From the NCBI GenBank assembly GCA_905221605.1, contig CAJNDS010002340.1, positions 122,501 through 186,500 of the forward strand: a DNA stretch of 64,000 nucleotides, written 5' to 3'. A program made the position numbers and the translations under genes. This stretch comes from Symbiodinium natans. Lineage: Eukaryota > Sar > Dinophyceae > Suessiales > Symbiodiniaceae. The notes below the pieces were generated by a model. That model worked only from the letters and a program-made list of their open reading frames with translations. It was not told the DNA's origin and ran no database searches. This document shows positions 11,101-21,750 of this stretch, in pieces. The number at the start of each line of letters is the position of its first letter. Within the stretch, counting starts at the first letter, position 1.

Positions 11101-14100
11101 TTTGGGTCTTGGGTTTCAGGGCTTCAGAGACGCTCAACCCTAAACCAGAAGCTTATAAGGGGTTAGAGGTTTGGAGGCTCGGCTGGTACCAAATGAGCCC
11201 GAAAAGCGTGTGTCCCAACTTTGTAGGCTAAGCTGGAAAATCCAACACGGAAACAGCTGTCCTGCAGGATTCTGGAAAGCCCCGAGCGGCGTCTGCGGAA
11301 TCGCGCCGCTGGGCGTTCCTCGTCTCTTGGCATGGCGATGCTCATGCATCGTATGGATATAGGAGACGATTTTAGGGATAACGGCCAAAAACTAGCGGAA
11401 CCGGAAACCTGGACCCGAACGGTGGCCATAAATTCAACGCAACGAGTTGATGCACATGTTTCAGGGCAGATGTGAGGCAGGCATCTCGGACAGTTGCATT
11501 GTGCAACAGCGACACTACTCCTAAAACTTACAACTTGTATACAGCCCCAAATCCTGCAGCAGAAGCCCGAAACACTCATATCCTTCCTCCACGCACACAC
11601 ACACACAAAGAGAGAGAGAGAGAGAGAAGGGCAGTACTGGGTCCCAGAAGAACCCTTACAAGGAATCCAACCGAATTTAACCCCCAAAGCAATGGAATAT
11701 CCTAAGCCCCAAATCCTAAACCAGAATCCCCTAGACCCTAAACCCTAGACCCTAGACCCTAAACCCGAAACCCTAAACTTCCCTAAACCCTAAACCATGT
11801 GGCTTTTCAGAACTGGGGCGTGTGATGGGTGGTCCTCCAGCACGAAAAGCAGCGGTCGGCGTTTCGGGAATCGCGCCACTCGGCGTGCCTGCGTGTCTTG
11901 CAATGTGACCAGGGGGCTCTCTGGGGTGTCCTAAACCCTAAACCCTAAACCCTAAACCCTAAACCCTAAACCCTAAACCCTAAACCCTAATTAAACCCTA
12001 AACCCTAAACCCTAAACCCTAAACCCTAAACCCTAAACCCTAGACCCTCAGCACGGGTGGGTCCTCCAGAAGGCCGGTAAGCACCCGTCGGCGTTTCGGG
12101 GATCGCGCCGCTCGGCGTGCCTTTCTTGCCATGTGTGCACCCTATATAAACCCCAAACCCTAGCGTTTAGGGTTTAGGGTTTAGGGTTTTAAGGTGTAGG
12201 GTTCGAGAATTCGGGCTTCGGGTTGAGGGCTGAGGGTCTTATCCCGGAAAACCATAGGAAACAAAGAGCTTCAAGAACTCTCGCAAGTACATGTTCTACA
12301 ATTCTAACTTATTGTTATTGTTGTTACGATTTGTAGTCTGAGGGGCCCTAAACCCTAAGCCCTCAACCCTAAACCCTCCCGTCTTCTCACCTGACGCCCC
12401 GCCATCGGACCCATCTCGATGAGTTCACCTGCTTCAGCCTCCCCGTAACACTCCGCCTACCTCAAAAAACACGCCCCGGCCATAGCCAGGTGCTTGCGGA
12501 GCAGTTCTGATGAACATTTCCCGCAAAGACTCCGGAAACCCTAAACCCTAAACCCTAAACCCTCAACCCTCAACCCTAAACCCTAAACCCTAAACCCTAA
12601 ACCCTAAACCCTAAATCACACCACTGAACTGGAAGATGCTTACTGTGAAACGGAAGGTGTGAAGGTCCGGATCTCCGGTTTAGGGTTTAGGGTTTAGGGT
12701 TTAGGGTTTAGGGTTTAGGGTTTAGGGTTTAGGGTTTAGGAATACCATGATTATATTCCCCAGCCCGGCACAAGATGTGCCTCGTGCTGCGAAAGCAGCT
12801 ACCGGCGTCTGGGGAATAGCACCGCTGGGAGTGCCTCGTGACTTGACATGCGTGCATGCATGCATGCGTGCGTGCCCGTATGTGTGTGTGTGTGTACTCA
12901 TGCCAGTAGCTTGCAGCAGTAGCGTGCCCGAAGACGTTCATAAACATGATTATATAATTGCCAGACGTGCCAGCTCATGGTGTTCGGCACTAATTATCGC
13001 GAACATGCGTGCCCCAAAAACCCCCAAGCCGTAAGGTGTTCCAATCCGTATGTGCAAAGATCAAACCCTAAACCCTAAACCCTAAGCCCTAAACCTAAAA
13101 CCCTAAAACCCTAAACCCTAAACCCTGAACCCTAAACCCTAAACCCTGAACCCTAACCCTAAACCCTAAACCCTAAACCCTAAACCCTAAACCCTCAACC
13201 CTCAACCCTAAACCCTAAACCCTACCACCACCATCTCCTGTCCTGCGGCAGAGCTGGGGAAAGCCGCTGTTGGCGTCTGGGGGACAAAGCCGCCCGGTGA
13301 GCCTCGTGGCTCGACAAATGTGTGGACGACTTGGGTTTAGGGTTTAGGGTTTAGGGTTTAGGGTTTAGGGTTTAGGGTTTAGGGTTTAGGGTTTAGGGTT
13401 TAGGGTTTAGGGTTTAGGGTTTAGGGTTTAAAAGTTTAGGGTTTAGGTTTAGGGTTCAGGGTTTAGGGGTTTAGGGTTTAGGGTTGAGGGCTGCAAATAT
13501 TGTAATATCGCAATTATCATAAATAGATTAATACAAATACAAAAAAGAATATATATATATATACTAAAGTCGCGGATTCAAAAACTGGTTGGCTTGGAAA
13601 AACAGATGTGGGTGGGTCTCTAGCTTTTGTGGGCACCGTCAAAAGTGAGGCTGCGCACTGCAATCGGAACCCCAAAACGGAGTGCAACTTTGAGAAGCCC
13701 GATGCGTTAGAAAGCCAAGGCTTGTTGTCAGAACACTAATCTCGGCCGTTTCGCCATGTACCGCGAGTTGGAAGGGCTTGAGGTGCTTTTTGCGTTGAAG
13801 GTTCAGGGCTTGCGAGGTAGCCCTAAATCCTAAACCCTAAGCCCTAAACTCGAAACCCTCAACTTACGTGCACACCATCCTCCCATCTCCTCCCTCTTTG
13901 TCGTCGATAACCAGGAGGGTGGGGAGTGGGAAAAAGAACTCAACGCATTCGCGCGTCAGAACAAGATTTCATTCTGAAGCACAGCAGTCTTAGGGTTTAA
14001 GGTTTAGGGTTTAGGGTTTAGAGTGCAGTGCTCTGAACGTTGGTAATTGTTTTTCTGAATCGGGAAAAAAGGGGGCTTCTCCAAACCCAAACCTGGATGT

Positions 14101-15423
14101 GCGGGTGAAGGTGTGAACCAAAACCCTAGTTGCTGAGTACCCTGGGCCAAGCAAAAAAGTTAACTTTTCAATTATGGTAAGATTACACACATCTATTTAT
14201 GTATTATACATATATATATATATATATGCATATCCCAAAAGGCTTAAGGGTGTACATATATATATATATATATACAAGTATAAGTATATACACCCCAGAA
14301 GGCTAAAGGTTACCTACTCAGCTACAGCTACTCAGAAGCAACGGCTGGCCGCGCAACACTTCGCGGTAGAACAGGAGGAGATCGAAGCTGCGAAGCATCG
14401 TAGTTTACAGCTAACTTGCCCCAAACCCTAAACCCTAAACCCTAAACCTCCTGACAGTTGGAGGTTTTGAGGATGAATATATATATATATATATATGCGC
14501 GTATATATATATATATATATGCGTATACCATGTAGCAACATTCTGCAACAAAAAAGTTATGACAAAAATAGTGTCAAATCATAGGAAGCAGAAGCAGGGT
14601 CAAAACCTCTACCGCTCGCAACGGTCCTGGTCGGAGTGCAGCCGGCGTCACGGGGACAACGCTACCTGCGGCTGGGGTTTAGGGTTTAGGGTTTAGGGTT
14701 TAGAGTTTAGGGTTTAGGGTCTAGGGTTTAGGGTTTAGGGTTCGGGGTTTAGGGTTGCGCTTCGAGGCATTCTTCCTTGACCAGGTTTGAGGCTTCCGAA
14801 CATTGTTATTCTTACCATTGTATAATTGTACTGTATTCGTATAAACAGTATTGCTGTTTGCTATCTTGTATAGTGCTAGTACTGTGATAAATAAATATAA
14901 ATGTACATATATATATATGTGTGTGTATATTTGTTTATATTTATATATGTATATATATATATATGTATTCTCTCATATTCATGACCCATAATGCTTCGTC
15001 CTTGGTAGCCCCCATACAAGATTGCGTGAAGCAAACGCGTGCCTTGGGATGGACCTCTGCCGACCACGTTGAACCCAGCTTGGCTTGATTGCAGTTTGCG
15101 GAGGCGGGCTGCAGACTTTTCCTGCAATTTCACATCTAGGCTAGGTTTGCGGATCTCCGCGGGTTTTTCAGAGGAAAATCTTTGCCCACCAGACGCACCA
15201 GCACTTCGTGCTGGTTAATGAATCTGAAGGCATCTAAAGTCCCTAAACCCTACTAAACCCTAAACCCTAAACCCTAAACCCTACACCCTAACGTGGACCT
15301 TTGCACGACTGCACGCTGAGCCGCCAAATTAGCAGCAGCCTTCTCCTGGCTGCCTTCCATGCACCTACCTGCAGCCTATATTGCTGACAAGCCAAACTTT
15401 GATAAAGGCATAGGGTTTAGCAT
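11101..15423. repeat. Alternating telomere-like tracts and frame-conserved modules
   Basis: Tracts lie at 11935-12050, 12536-12617, 12678-12740, 13060-13225, 13333-13490 and 14676-14757. Between them sit six copies of the ~90 bp module (11255, 11830, 12055, 12770, 13235 and 14620), all on the plus strand. AT microsatellites are at 13545-13563, 14207-14285, 14475-14523 and 14905-14965; a CA/GA run is at 11585-11626. No complete gene is supportable. The open frames at 11171-11362 and 12747-13034 owe their resemblance to each other to the module. Confidence 0.55.
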
Positions 15424-15517
15424 TTAGGGTTTAGGGTTTAGGGGATAAGCTGTACAAAGAAGCCCACTCAGCTGAAAGCCGCGCGCGGCCTCTACATTCT
15501 TGCGACACGTGCGGCTG

Positions 15518-18500
15518 CTAGTAGTCATCGTCGTAGTCGTCATCGTAATCATCCTCATCGAGCTCATCGTCATAGTCATCCTCCTCATCGTCATCCTCTG
15601 CCAAGCCCTCTTCGAACTCATCCTCGTCAAAGTCGTGGACCTGTGTCGGCTGTACTGGCTGTGCCAACTGCATCGGCTGGGCAGGCTGTGCCTGAAGCGG
15701 TGCCTGAGGCTGTGCCTCTGCGGCACTTGGGTGCATGAATTGCTGCGCACCCATCATGGCGAGGCCCATGCCATTGTCCATGAGGCCACCACCCCCCATG
15801 GGGCCTCCCATGGAGCCGGCCCCGAAACCACCGCCGAAACCCCCGAAGCCCGCTCTTTGCCCTGTGCCGGCCCACCCTGCGGGCTGACCGTTGGCAGCAT
15901 TGCTTGCGCACTGGCGTTGCTTGCTGGTGGCCAAGGAGGTCAGTGAGAAGGACTGCTTCAAGTCCAAGACCATGGAGGAAGCCTCAGTAGCCCAGTAGCC
16001 ACTTTGCAATAAGGGGAACTACAATAAGGCACCCGTCTTGGGGTTGGCTCCTCACAATAGGAACCGCATGACCCAACAAAAAGAGGGCAAAAGGGTACCC
16101 CCCCAACCTCCTTCCCCCCCCCCCCAAACCCTAAACCCCAAACTCAAACCCCAAACCCCAAACCCGAAACCCTAAACCCTACACCCTAACCCCCCCCCCC
16201 CTCCCCCCCAACTGGGCTGCCAAGAAGCCAGCTGAGGGATTTGGCTGTAGCCGGCGTCGGCCAGCCGGCCTCGCAAGTGCTCCAGGAGGTCTAGGTGGCT
16301 GACCTTCGTAAACAGTTAGGGCTTAGGGTTTAGGGTTTAGGGTTTAGGGCTTAGGGTTTAGAGTTTAGGGTTTGGGGTGAAGGGTGTAGGGTGTAGGGTT
16401 TACTACAATCCCGTTAGTATAAGAACGAACCTCCCAAAAAGGGCACCCTTTTGGGGGGCTACTTTTTCAAGGGATACCGGAACCTTAAAGCCAAAACAAA
16501 AAAAGCGGTATACTACAGGGGTCGGAGAAATTCCGCATATTGTTCTCTTCGGGTCCCTTTATATTTATACTACAAGAACCCCCAAAACCCCTATTCTCAT
16601 TGTTCAGGCCCCTATAGTACATACTGGGCTACCGAGTGATGCTGCTCCCTATTCCCTATTCCCTAAACCCTAAACCCTAAGACGAGCGACGCTGCTCCCC
16701 TGCAAGATCGCTGGATCCATAGACTCGATGAAGGCGCTGGTCAGGGCTCCTCCGGCCGTGCTGCGGCCGCCGTGGCGGACGTGGCCTCCACCTTCGGGGC
16801 CAATGTGAACCCCTAAAAGGGTTTAGGGTTTGGGGTTTAGGGATCCACATATGAACCCCTAAAGGGTTCATGGGCTCACATTCCCTTAGAATATGAGTTG
16901 TAGTAGTATAGTATCGCACATCCCCAAAAGGGTTTGTGGGCTCATCTATCTCGGAAGTATAGTTGTCTAGTATGGTATATGTTCAGGATCCACCATGAAC
17001 CCTACAGGGTATATGGGCTCATATTACCTTGTAATAGGAGTCATAGTAGTATAGGGACCACATGAACCCCTTTTAAAGGGCTTTATGGACTCATACTACC
17101 TTTCCGCGAAGGTATAGTAGTATAGGGTACGTAGATGACCCACAATTTTTAGGGCTCACTTTCGTCCGTAAGGCACCTCCCACGGGCAGTTGAAACTCGG
17201 AGTGGACATCTCCCACATCGGCACTGGTCCTTAGTTGCTGAGTTCATAAGCCCCCCAAAAGTGTACACTTTCAGTTCTATAGGGGATTAAACCCTAAATC
17301 CTAGGGGATTAAACCCTAAATCCTAAACCCTAAAACCCTAAAACCCTAAACCAAAAAAGTACAAAGTGTACTCACTCAGCTCCTCAGGGTCTGATCTGAC
17401 GCGCATCCGGTGATGGCCACCACCTCACCGACGGCCAGGCCAACGTTCCCTGGCTCATCTTGGCAAAAGCCTTCCTGGGGGGGGGGGGGGGGGGTTCCGA
17501 AATTGGGGTTTGGGGTTTGGGGTTTGGGGTTTGGGCTTTGGCGTTAAGGGGCGGGGGGGTTCCGAAACTAGAGGTACCTTGTTGGGATCCTTATTATAAG
17601 GGAATCCTCTGATTTGGGGATCTATATTGGGGGGTCCCCCTATTTTCGTAAACACCCCTCCTGGTTGGAAGATGTCGAGGCCTTGTACCTGGACCACATG
17701 TCCCAAAGCCCGAGTCCCACGGAGGCGACGTCTCCCATGAGCCTATACTGAACTTGGCACCCTAGCAAAAATCATCATGTGAGCTGTTCCTGAGGGATTA
17801 TAGTACCAAAAACAACATATTTTAGCTGCTCCTTAGGGATTATAGTACCCAAAAATAACATCTTTTAGCTGCTCCTTCGGGATTCTCAGTAGCCAAAATG
17901 ATTTCCAAGCACCCCTCTAAGGAGCGCGGCCGGGTCGTCCTCCCAGCGCTCGAAGTCTCGAAGCCAAGGTTTGGACATGGCCATCTGCATCGCCTCGCCT
18001 GCAAGCGCCCTCTTGATGTTCCTTTTTTTTCTGAATCTTGGGGGGAACCATGGCAAAAAAGTATGCAAATTTAGCTGTTTCTTAGGAATTATGGTACCCA
18101 AAAAGTATATAAAATTTAGCTGCTTCCCAGGAATTTTATCGTACCAAAAGTTAAAAAGATTTCCAGGTATCCCTGAGGCTCTCCGGGGTGCCCATGAAGA
18201 TGTAGGGGAGATCCTTGGTTGCTGTTTTATAACCCTAACCCCTAACCCCTAACCCCTAACCCCTAAACCCTAAACCCTAAACCCTAAACCCTAAACCCTA
18301 AACCCTAAACCCTAAACCCTAAACCCTAAACCAAAAAAGTGTAAAGTGTACTCACTCAGCTACTAAGGGTCTAGGGCACCGGCACTGTGGCAGGCATCGA
18401 GGATGCAAGTGAGTCGGCAGCCGCTCGGCAGAGGCCGCACCAGGCACTCAAAGAGTTCCTCGGATGGCAGGGAAAAAGTGGTTTAGGGTTTAGGGTTTAG

Positions 18501-19666
18501 GGTTTAGGGTTTAGGGTTTAGGGTTTAGGGTTTAGGGTTTAGGGTTTAGGGTTTAGGGTGAAAAAAATTCCTGAATAGGATTCTCTTAAAAAAAGCCCAA
18601 AAATAAGGGAAAATATCATAAACATGTCCCAAAAAAGGCCTACACCGAGGTTCGCTGTCCCATAGCATGCCCGCCTCCTCCATGTCCACCGGGCAGAGTG
18701 TCTCGTGCCACTCTCCCCTGCCATCGGTCCTTGGCTCCCGGCCACCATGCCCGGAGTAGTGCATGAAGAGCGCATCCCCAGCTGCTGCCCCTGCGACCAG
18801 CCAGGACATGGCTGCTTTGATGTTGGCCTTCGTGGGCCTCTTGTCTGTCGGCCAGTCAGGAGAATCCAGCAGCACCTTGCAGTGCGCCTCATCCTCTGGG
18901 AAACCCCAGCTGTGGATCAGTGGAAGCATGCGGTGCACGTCGTCGACGCAGCCATGCAGCTCCGCTTGGGACCCATAGTAGTTGATCCCAATGAAGAGAC
19001 TCTTACGTCGGCCCTTGAGCTCACCACTTGGGGCCTCTGCATCCTCGGCCTTAAGCCCATTGGGATCGCTGCTGGGCTTCTCTGAAGCCCCCGTGCCTGG
19101 ACTGGTGTGCGCGGCAGTCGCGGGCTCCGATGCCCTTCTTGCTTCTTGCAGCACCGGAGCTGCGAGCTGCGCGCTGGCCTCCCGCGTCTTAGAAGCATCT
19201 TGCAGGGTGCCCTGCTGGGCAGGCAGGGCAGCCGCGCTGCTGTAAGGTGCATACCTTGGTAGCCCAGTAAGCATAGTGTAATAAAGGGCACCTTTTTTTG
19301 GGTTGGTTATTTCATAAGGGAACCATAACCAAAAACAAGGGTACAGCGTACCACTGGGCTAGCAAGATACACACCCTGCACACCGTCCAAAGAGCGCTGT
19401 GCCACCAGTGGAGCCGGTGCCACCTGTGGGGGTGGAAGGACCAAAGGCGCCGCGCCGATGCGTGGTGGCGGGAGGTAGAGAGGCTCAGCCTGGATCATGC
19501 TGTCCGACAAGTCCACAACCTCGTCAGCGCAGGGCACGTGGCTCCACACACTGGGAGAATCCGCAGAGGGTAGGGCCGCATCCTCAGGCCAAATCTCATC
19601 CTTCGAGTTCACCACGCCCATCTCCACAAAATCCCGTGCTTGGTGCGGGAAGCAACGGCAATTCTT
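15518..19666 (-). CDS. Metacaspase (peptidase C14 family), ~11 exons
   Basis: I followed one reading path on the minus strand. Approximate exons: 19666-19367 (Pro-rich N-terminus), 19254-18640 (p20 start with SLFIGINYYGS and the catalytic His in HYSGHGG), 18478-18366 (catalytic Cys in DACHSAGALD), 18213-18173 (DLPYIF), 18021-17917, 17742-17661, 17474-17383 (AITGCASDQT), 17229 to ~17170 (TSADV), 16791-16700 (AGGALTSAFIESM), 16303 to ~16219 (LDLLEHLRGRLADAGYSQ), and 15982-15518 (LDLKQSFSL, then a Gly/Met-rich and Gln/Pro-rich stretch and a very acidic Asp/Tyr tail to the stop). The order and motifs match the p20-p10 layout of metacaspases, Cys-dependent proteases that cut after Arg/Lys. Introns are repeats: family A (19255-19366, 15983-16219), family F (18022-18172, 17743-17916), family C (17559-17660), family G (17230-17382), and telomere-like tracts (18233-18331, 18480-18560). 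Family is firm, exact splice sites are inference. The 5' end is uncertain; a possible signal-peptide exon (MFEVVLLALALFPRAQAF) lies at 20040-19975. Confidence 0.8.
15983..16219 (-). mobile_element. Introner-like element, family A, inside metacaspase
   Basis: Inverted ends: ACTGGGCTACTGAG (as read on the minus strand, at 15983-15996) and GCAGCCCAGT (16206-16218). It separates exons coding for PQLAS and ASSM, and the flanking GCTTC occurs at both borders, as expected for a target-site duplication. The interior holds CCCTAAA variants and C runs at 16104-16208, apparently later expansions. Confidence 0.6.
16636..17165. repeat. Intronic tandem array and duplicated telomere-tract border
   Basis: From 16800 to 17165 an ~85 bp unit repeats about four to five times; each has CATGAACCCCTAAAGGGTT-like inverted arms, then GGGCTCATATTACC and TAGTAGTATAG. 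At 16632-16650 and 16682-16700 a 19-base sequence (CCGAGTGATGCTGCTCCCT) is duplicated with 15/19 identity around a short CCCTAAA block. Metacaspase exon 16791-16700 lies in the middle. Confidence 0.6.
17230..17382 (-). mobile_element. Introner-like element, family G, in metacaspase
   Basis: Read on the minus strand it begins AGCTGAGTGAGTACACTTT and ends with AAGTGTACACTTTTGGGG followed by ACTCAGCAACTAAG, which are inverted relatives of each other. Its interior contains CCCTAAA-type sequence. A second left end of the same family lies at 18338-18365, just after the catalytic-Cys exon. Removing it joins CTG-AG to G-ACC in frame. Confidence 0.6.
17559..17660 (-). mobile_element. Family C element acting as a metacaspase intron
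   Basis: A complete copy of the family C unit (GTTCCGAAACTAG to TTTTCGTAAAC) abuts the exon that ends AACCAG at 17661. The next exon starts at 17474 after a G/C run. So at least this copy of family C lies in an intron. The same unit occurs at five or more other sites in the window. Confidence 0.55.
17743..17916 (-). mobile_element. Introner-like element, family F copy 2
   Basis: On the minus strand it starts AGGGGTGCTTGGAAATC and ends CAAGTTCAGTATAG. Inside, AGCAGCTAAAAGATGTTATTTT-like units repeat in tandem (17790-17880). Splicing out 17916-17743 rejoins AG with G to give an Arg codon and keeps the metacaspase frame. Confidence 0.65.
18022..18172 (-). mobile_element. Introner-like element, family F copy 3
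   Basis: On the minus strand it starts GGATACCTGGAAATC and ends GATTCAGAAAAAAAAG. It shares the CAGCTAAATTT and GGTACCATAATTCC blocks with copies at 17743-17916 and 21873-21983. Removal again restores an AG|G Arg codon between exons 18213-18173 and 18021-17917. Confidence 0.65.
18225..18335. repeat. CCCTAAA tract inside a metacaspase intron
   Basis: About 14 units, beginning as the octamer variant CCCCTAAC and becoming CCCTAAA. It lies between the catalytic-Cys exon and the DLPYIF exon. Confidence 0.9.
18480..18560. repeat. TTTAGGG tract inside a metacaspase intron
   Basis: About 11 perfect units between the exon carrying the catalytic His and the exon carrying the catalytic Cys. Confidence 0.9.
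19255..19366 (-). mobile_element. Introner-like element, family A copy in metacaspase
   Basis: Terminal inverted repeats CTTGGTAGCCCAGT (19255-19268) and ACTGGGCTAGCAAG (19353-19366). The interior has the family hallmark AAAGGGCACCTTTTTTTGGG and a GGGAACCATAACC block. It sits between the Pro-rich N-terminal exon and the p20 exon of the metacaspase. Confidence 0.7.
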
Positions 19667-19669
19667 GAA

Positions 19670-19942
19670 CCAGGGTAGCCCAAAGGCTTACTGTCGCAAA
19701 AGCATGACCTCTCAGAAGATACAGCTGAACACAGGATGATCCTGCGATTCCTTGTGGATGTAGCATGTAGAGGAGTCTGGATTATCGTGGCACTCCTAGC
19801 GTACCATCTCTTGCTACCAGTATGGGCGTAATTCACAGCTCCCTCAACCCTCAGCTTCCAAGCGATCGGGGATTGCTCTGTTGGGTGCCGGTTCACACTT
19901 GCATTCCTTGTAACAAGGACCGAAAACAAAGGCCCCACTAGA

Positions 19943-19974
<32 letters not shown>

Positions 19975-20616
19975 CCTGGCCCGAAAAAGCCTGCGCTCGA
20001 GGGAACAGGGCGAGAGCCAGCAGAACCACCTCGAACATTGAGTGGGTTTGGCGGTTTAGGGAGGAGGGGGTCAACTACCCTTCCCGGTGCCCCAAAGTGC
20101 CCCAAACTCGAAAGATTTACAAAACCAAGTGCTCCTGATATCTTCCTCGTAGCCTAAACTCAAAACCTGCTACTGTGGGGTTCTTTGATTGCTTGGAGAG
20201 GAGGCGGAGAGGCTGGGTTCTGGGCTTTGGGTGTAGTTTACAGCTTGTGACCTACGGAGGATTGACGTATGCAGTCAGAGGAACTACGTCTTGGGGGTTG
20301 GAATGCTAAGATTCTTCCCTGCCCCCCCAAAACCCTGCTCTGATTATTAGGGCCCCTATATTACTTGAAGGTTAATGCGTAATGAATAGTCGGATGGTAA
20401 TCTGACTTTTTGGGGTCCAGACACGCTGCAGCCCTGGAATAACCTATTCTTATCCATCACTATCTCAAACTATCTACTGTTGTCAGTTGTTATGGGCCCG
20501 GGATGCTGTACATGTAGCGTGTGCAAGCGTCAAAGTGAAAGCGCTGCGAAACACAGCGCCTTGGCCAGGGCGTAATTCTCAGTACGAGCGGCCCCGAGCG
20601 TGCAGGCGAGAGCGCC
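19670..20616. other. Mostly unannotated stretch with possible signal-peptide exon
   Basis: A CA microsatellite lies at 19942-19968. On the minus strand 20040-19975 reads MFEVVLLALALFPRAQAF, with a hydrophobic core typical of a signal peptide, followed by a GTGAGTG donor-like sequence. It may be the first exon of the metacaspase or of another gene. From 20080 to 20616 I see no gene. Confidence 0.3.
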
Positions 20617-20743
20617 CCTAAACCCTAAACCCTAAACCCTAAACCCTAAACCCTAAACCCTAAACCCTAAACCCTAAACCCTAAACCCTAAACCCTAAAC
20701 CCTAAACCCTAAACCCTAAACCCTAAACCCTAAACCCTCAACC
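20617..20743. repeat. Long CCCTAAA telomere-like tract
   Basis: About 18 nearly perfect units. Confidence 0.95.
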
Positions 20744-21750
20744 GTAACGGCTTGGAGAGCAGTGTCTCAACGGGAAAAGCGTTTGCGGTTCGGACAATCG
20801 TGGTTGGCCCTGCAAGAACGGGAAGTTTAGTACATACCAAGGTCCGAATTACCTGCAGGAATGTATACGAAACAAGTCACAGCAAAGGCTCCCATGCCGA
20901 AGATGCCCGAAACCCCGGTGAAACCCCGAACCCCTCTTTGAGCCACATGAGAATACGCGCCTCTAGACTTAACATCTGTAGGTTGAAAAGCATGGGCCCT
21001 GAATTTGCAGTCCTATAGTGCAATGATCTGTACATATATATATATACACATTATATGTATATAGCGTATATTTTATATGTATTCGTTTAACTATGTAGTA
21101 CCTTGCAAGTTTCCTGTAGTAGCACGTGGCAAGGCCTATCACTCTTCAAAGCCTATTTGGCAAACCCTAAACCCTAAACCCCAAAACCCTGCACCCAAAT
21201 TGGACCTTGGAGAAGCGCTGTTGGTGTGCCAGGTGAATACGCAGAGGTGCCTGCCGGCCAGTCGGAGATCATCAAGAGCCCCCAAAACCTGTTTTTTTTG
21301 TAGGTTATTGTTGTAAAACCCCTTTTCTGATTCTCAGGTAACCTACAAACAAAGCAGGTTTGGGCTTCTTAAGGTAGGTTGATGCTGATTTGCATCTTGC
21401 CAGAGGGATAGGATTGGAAAGCTAGAGGACCCCAGAATGCCCCTCTCCAAACTTTAAAACGGCACAAGCTGTACCGGGCTGCACCCAGAGGCTCCTATGT
21501 CGTACCACTTTAACTACTAGGTTGCCCAGTAACCTAGGATGAAAAAGGGTGCCCTTTTTTGCATAAAGGGGTTTCTAAGGGAACCTAAACCTACCCAAAA
21601 AAGGGAGTAAGGGCACTACTGGGCATCCTAGCCTTGAACTAACCCGAAAAAGGAACCACCTTAGAGCCTTAGACTAACCCAAAAAGGAACTACCTTGGAG
21701 CCTTAGACTAACCCAAAAAGGAACTACCTTAGAGCCTTTAGGCAAGGCAT
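20744..21750. repeat. Unique DNA with repeat elements
   Basis: An inverted-repeat unit of family E is at 21280-21366 (arms CAAAACCTG and CAGGTTTGG, with GTAGGTTA / TAACCTAC). A family A element lies at 21517-21631 (ends CTAGGTTGCCCAGT and ACTGGGCATCCTAG). Three tandem ~38 bp units (CCTTAGACTAACCCAAAAAG) are at 21640-21737. Module copy 10 is at 21200-21260. The open frame 20752-21018 is not recognisable. Confidence 0.55.

Noticed and set aside
11494-11748. Small plus-strand frames around the CA/GA run
   Set aside because: Microsatellite translation, with His-Thr and Arg-Glu repeats.
19844-20074. Cys-rich peptide with Val-Cys repeats
   Set aside because: The Val-Cys run is the CA microsatellite; only the preceding signal-like peptide was kept as a weak exon candidate.
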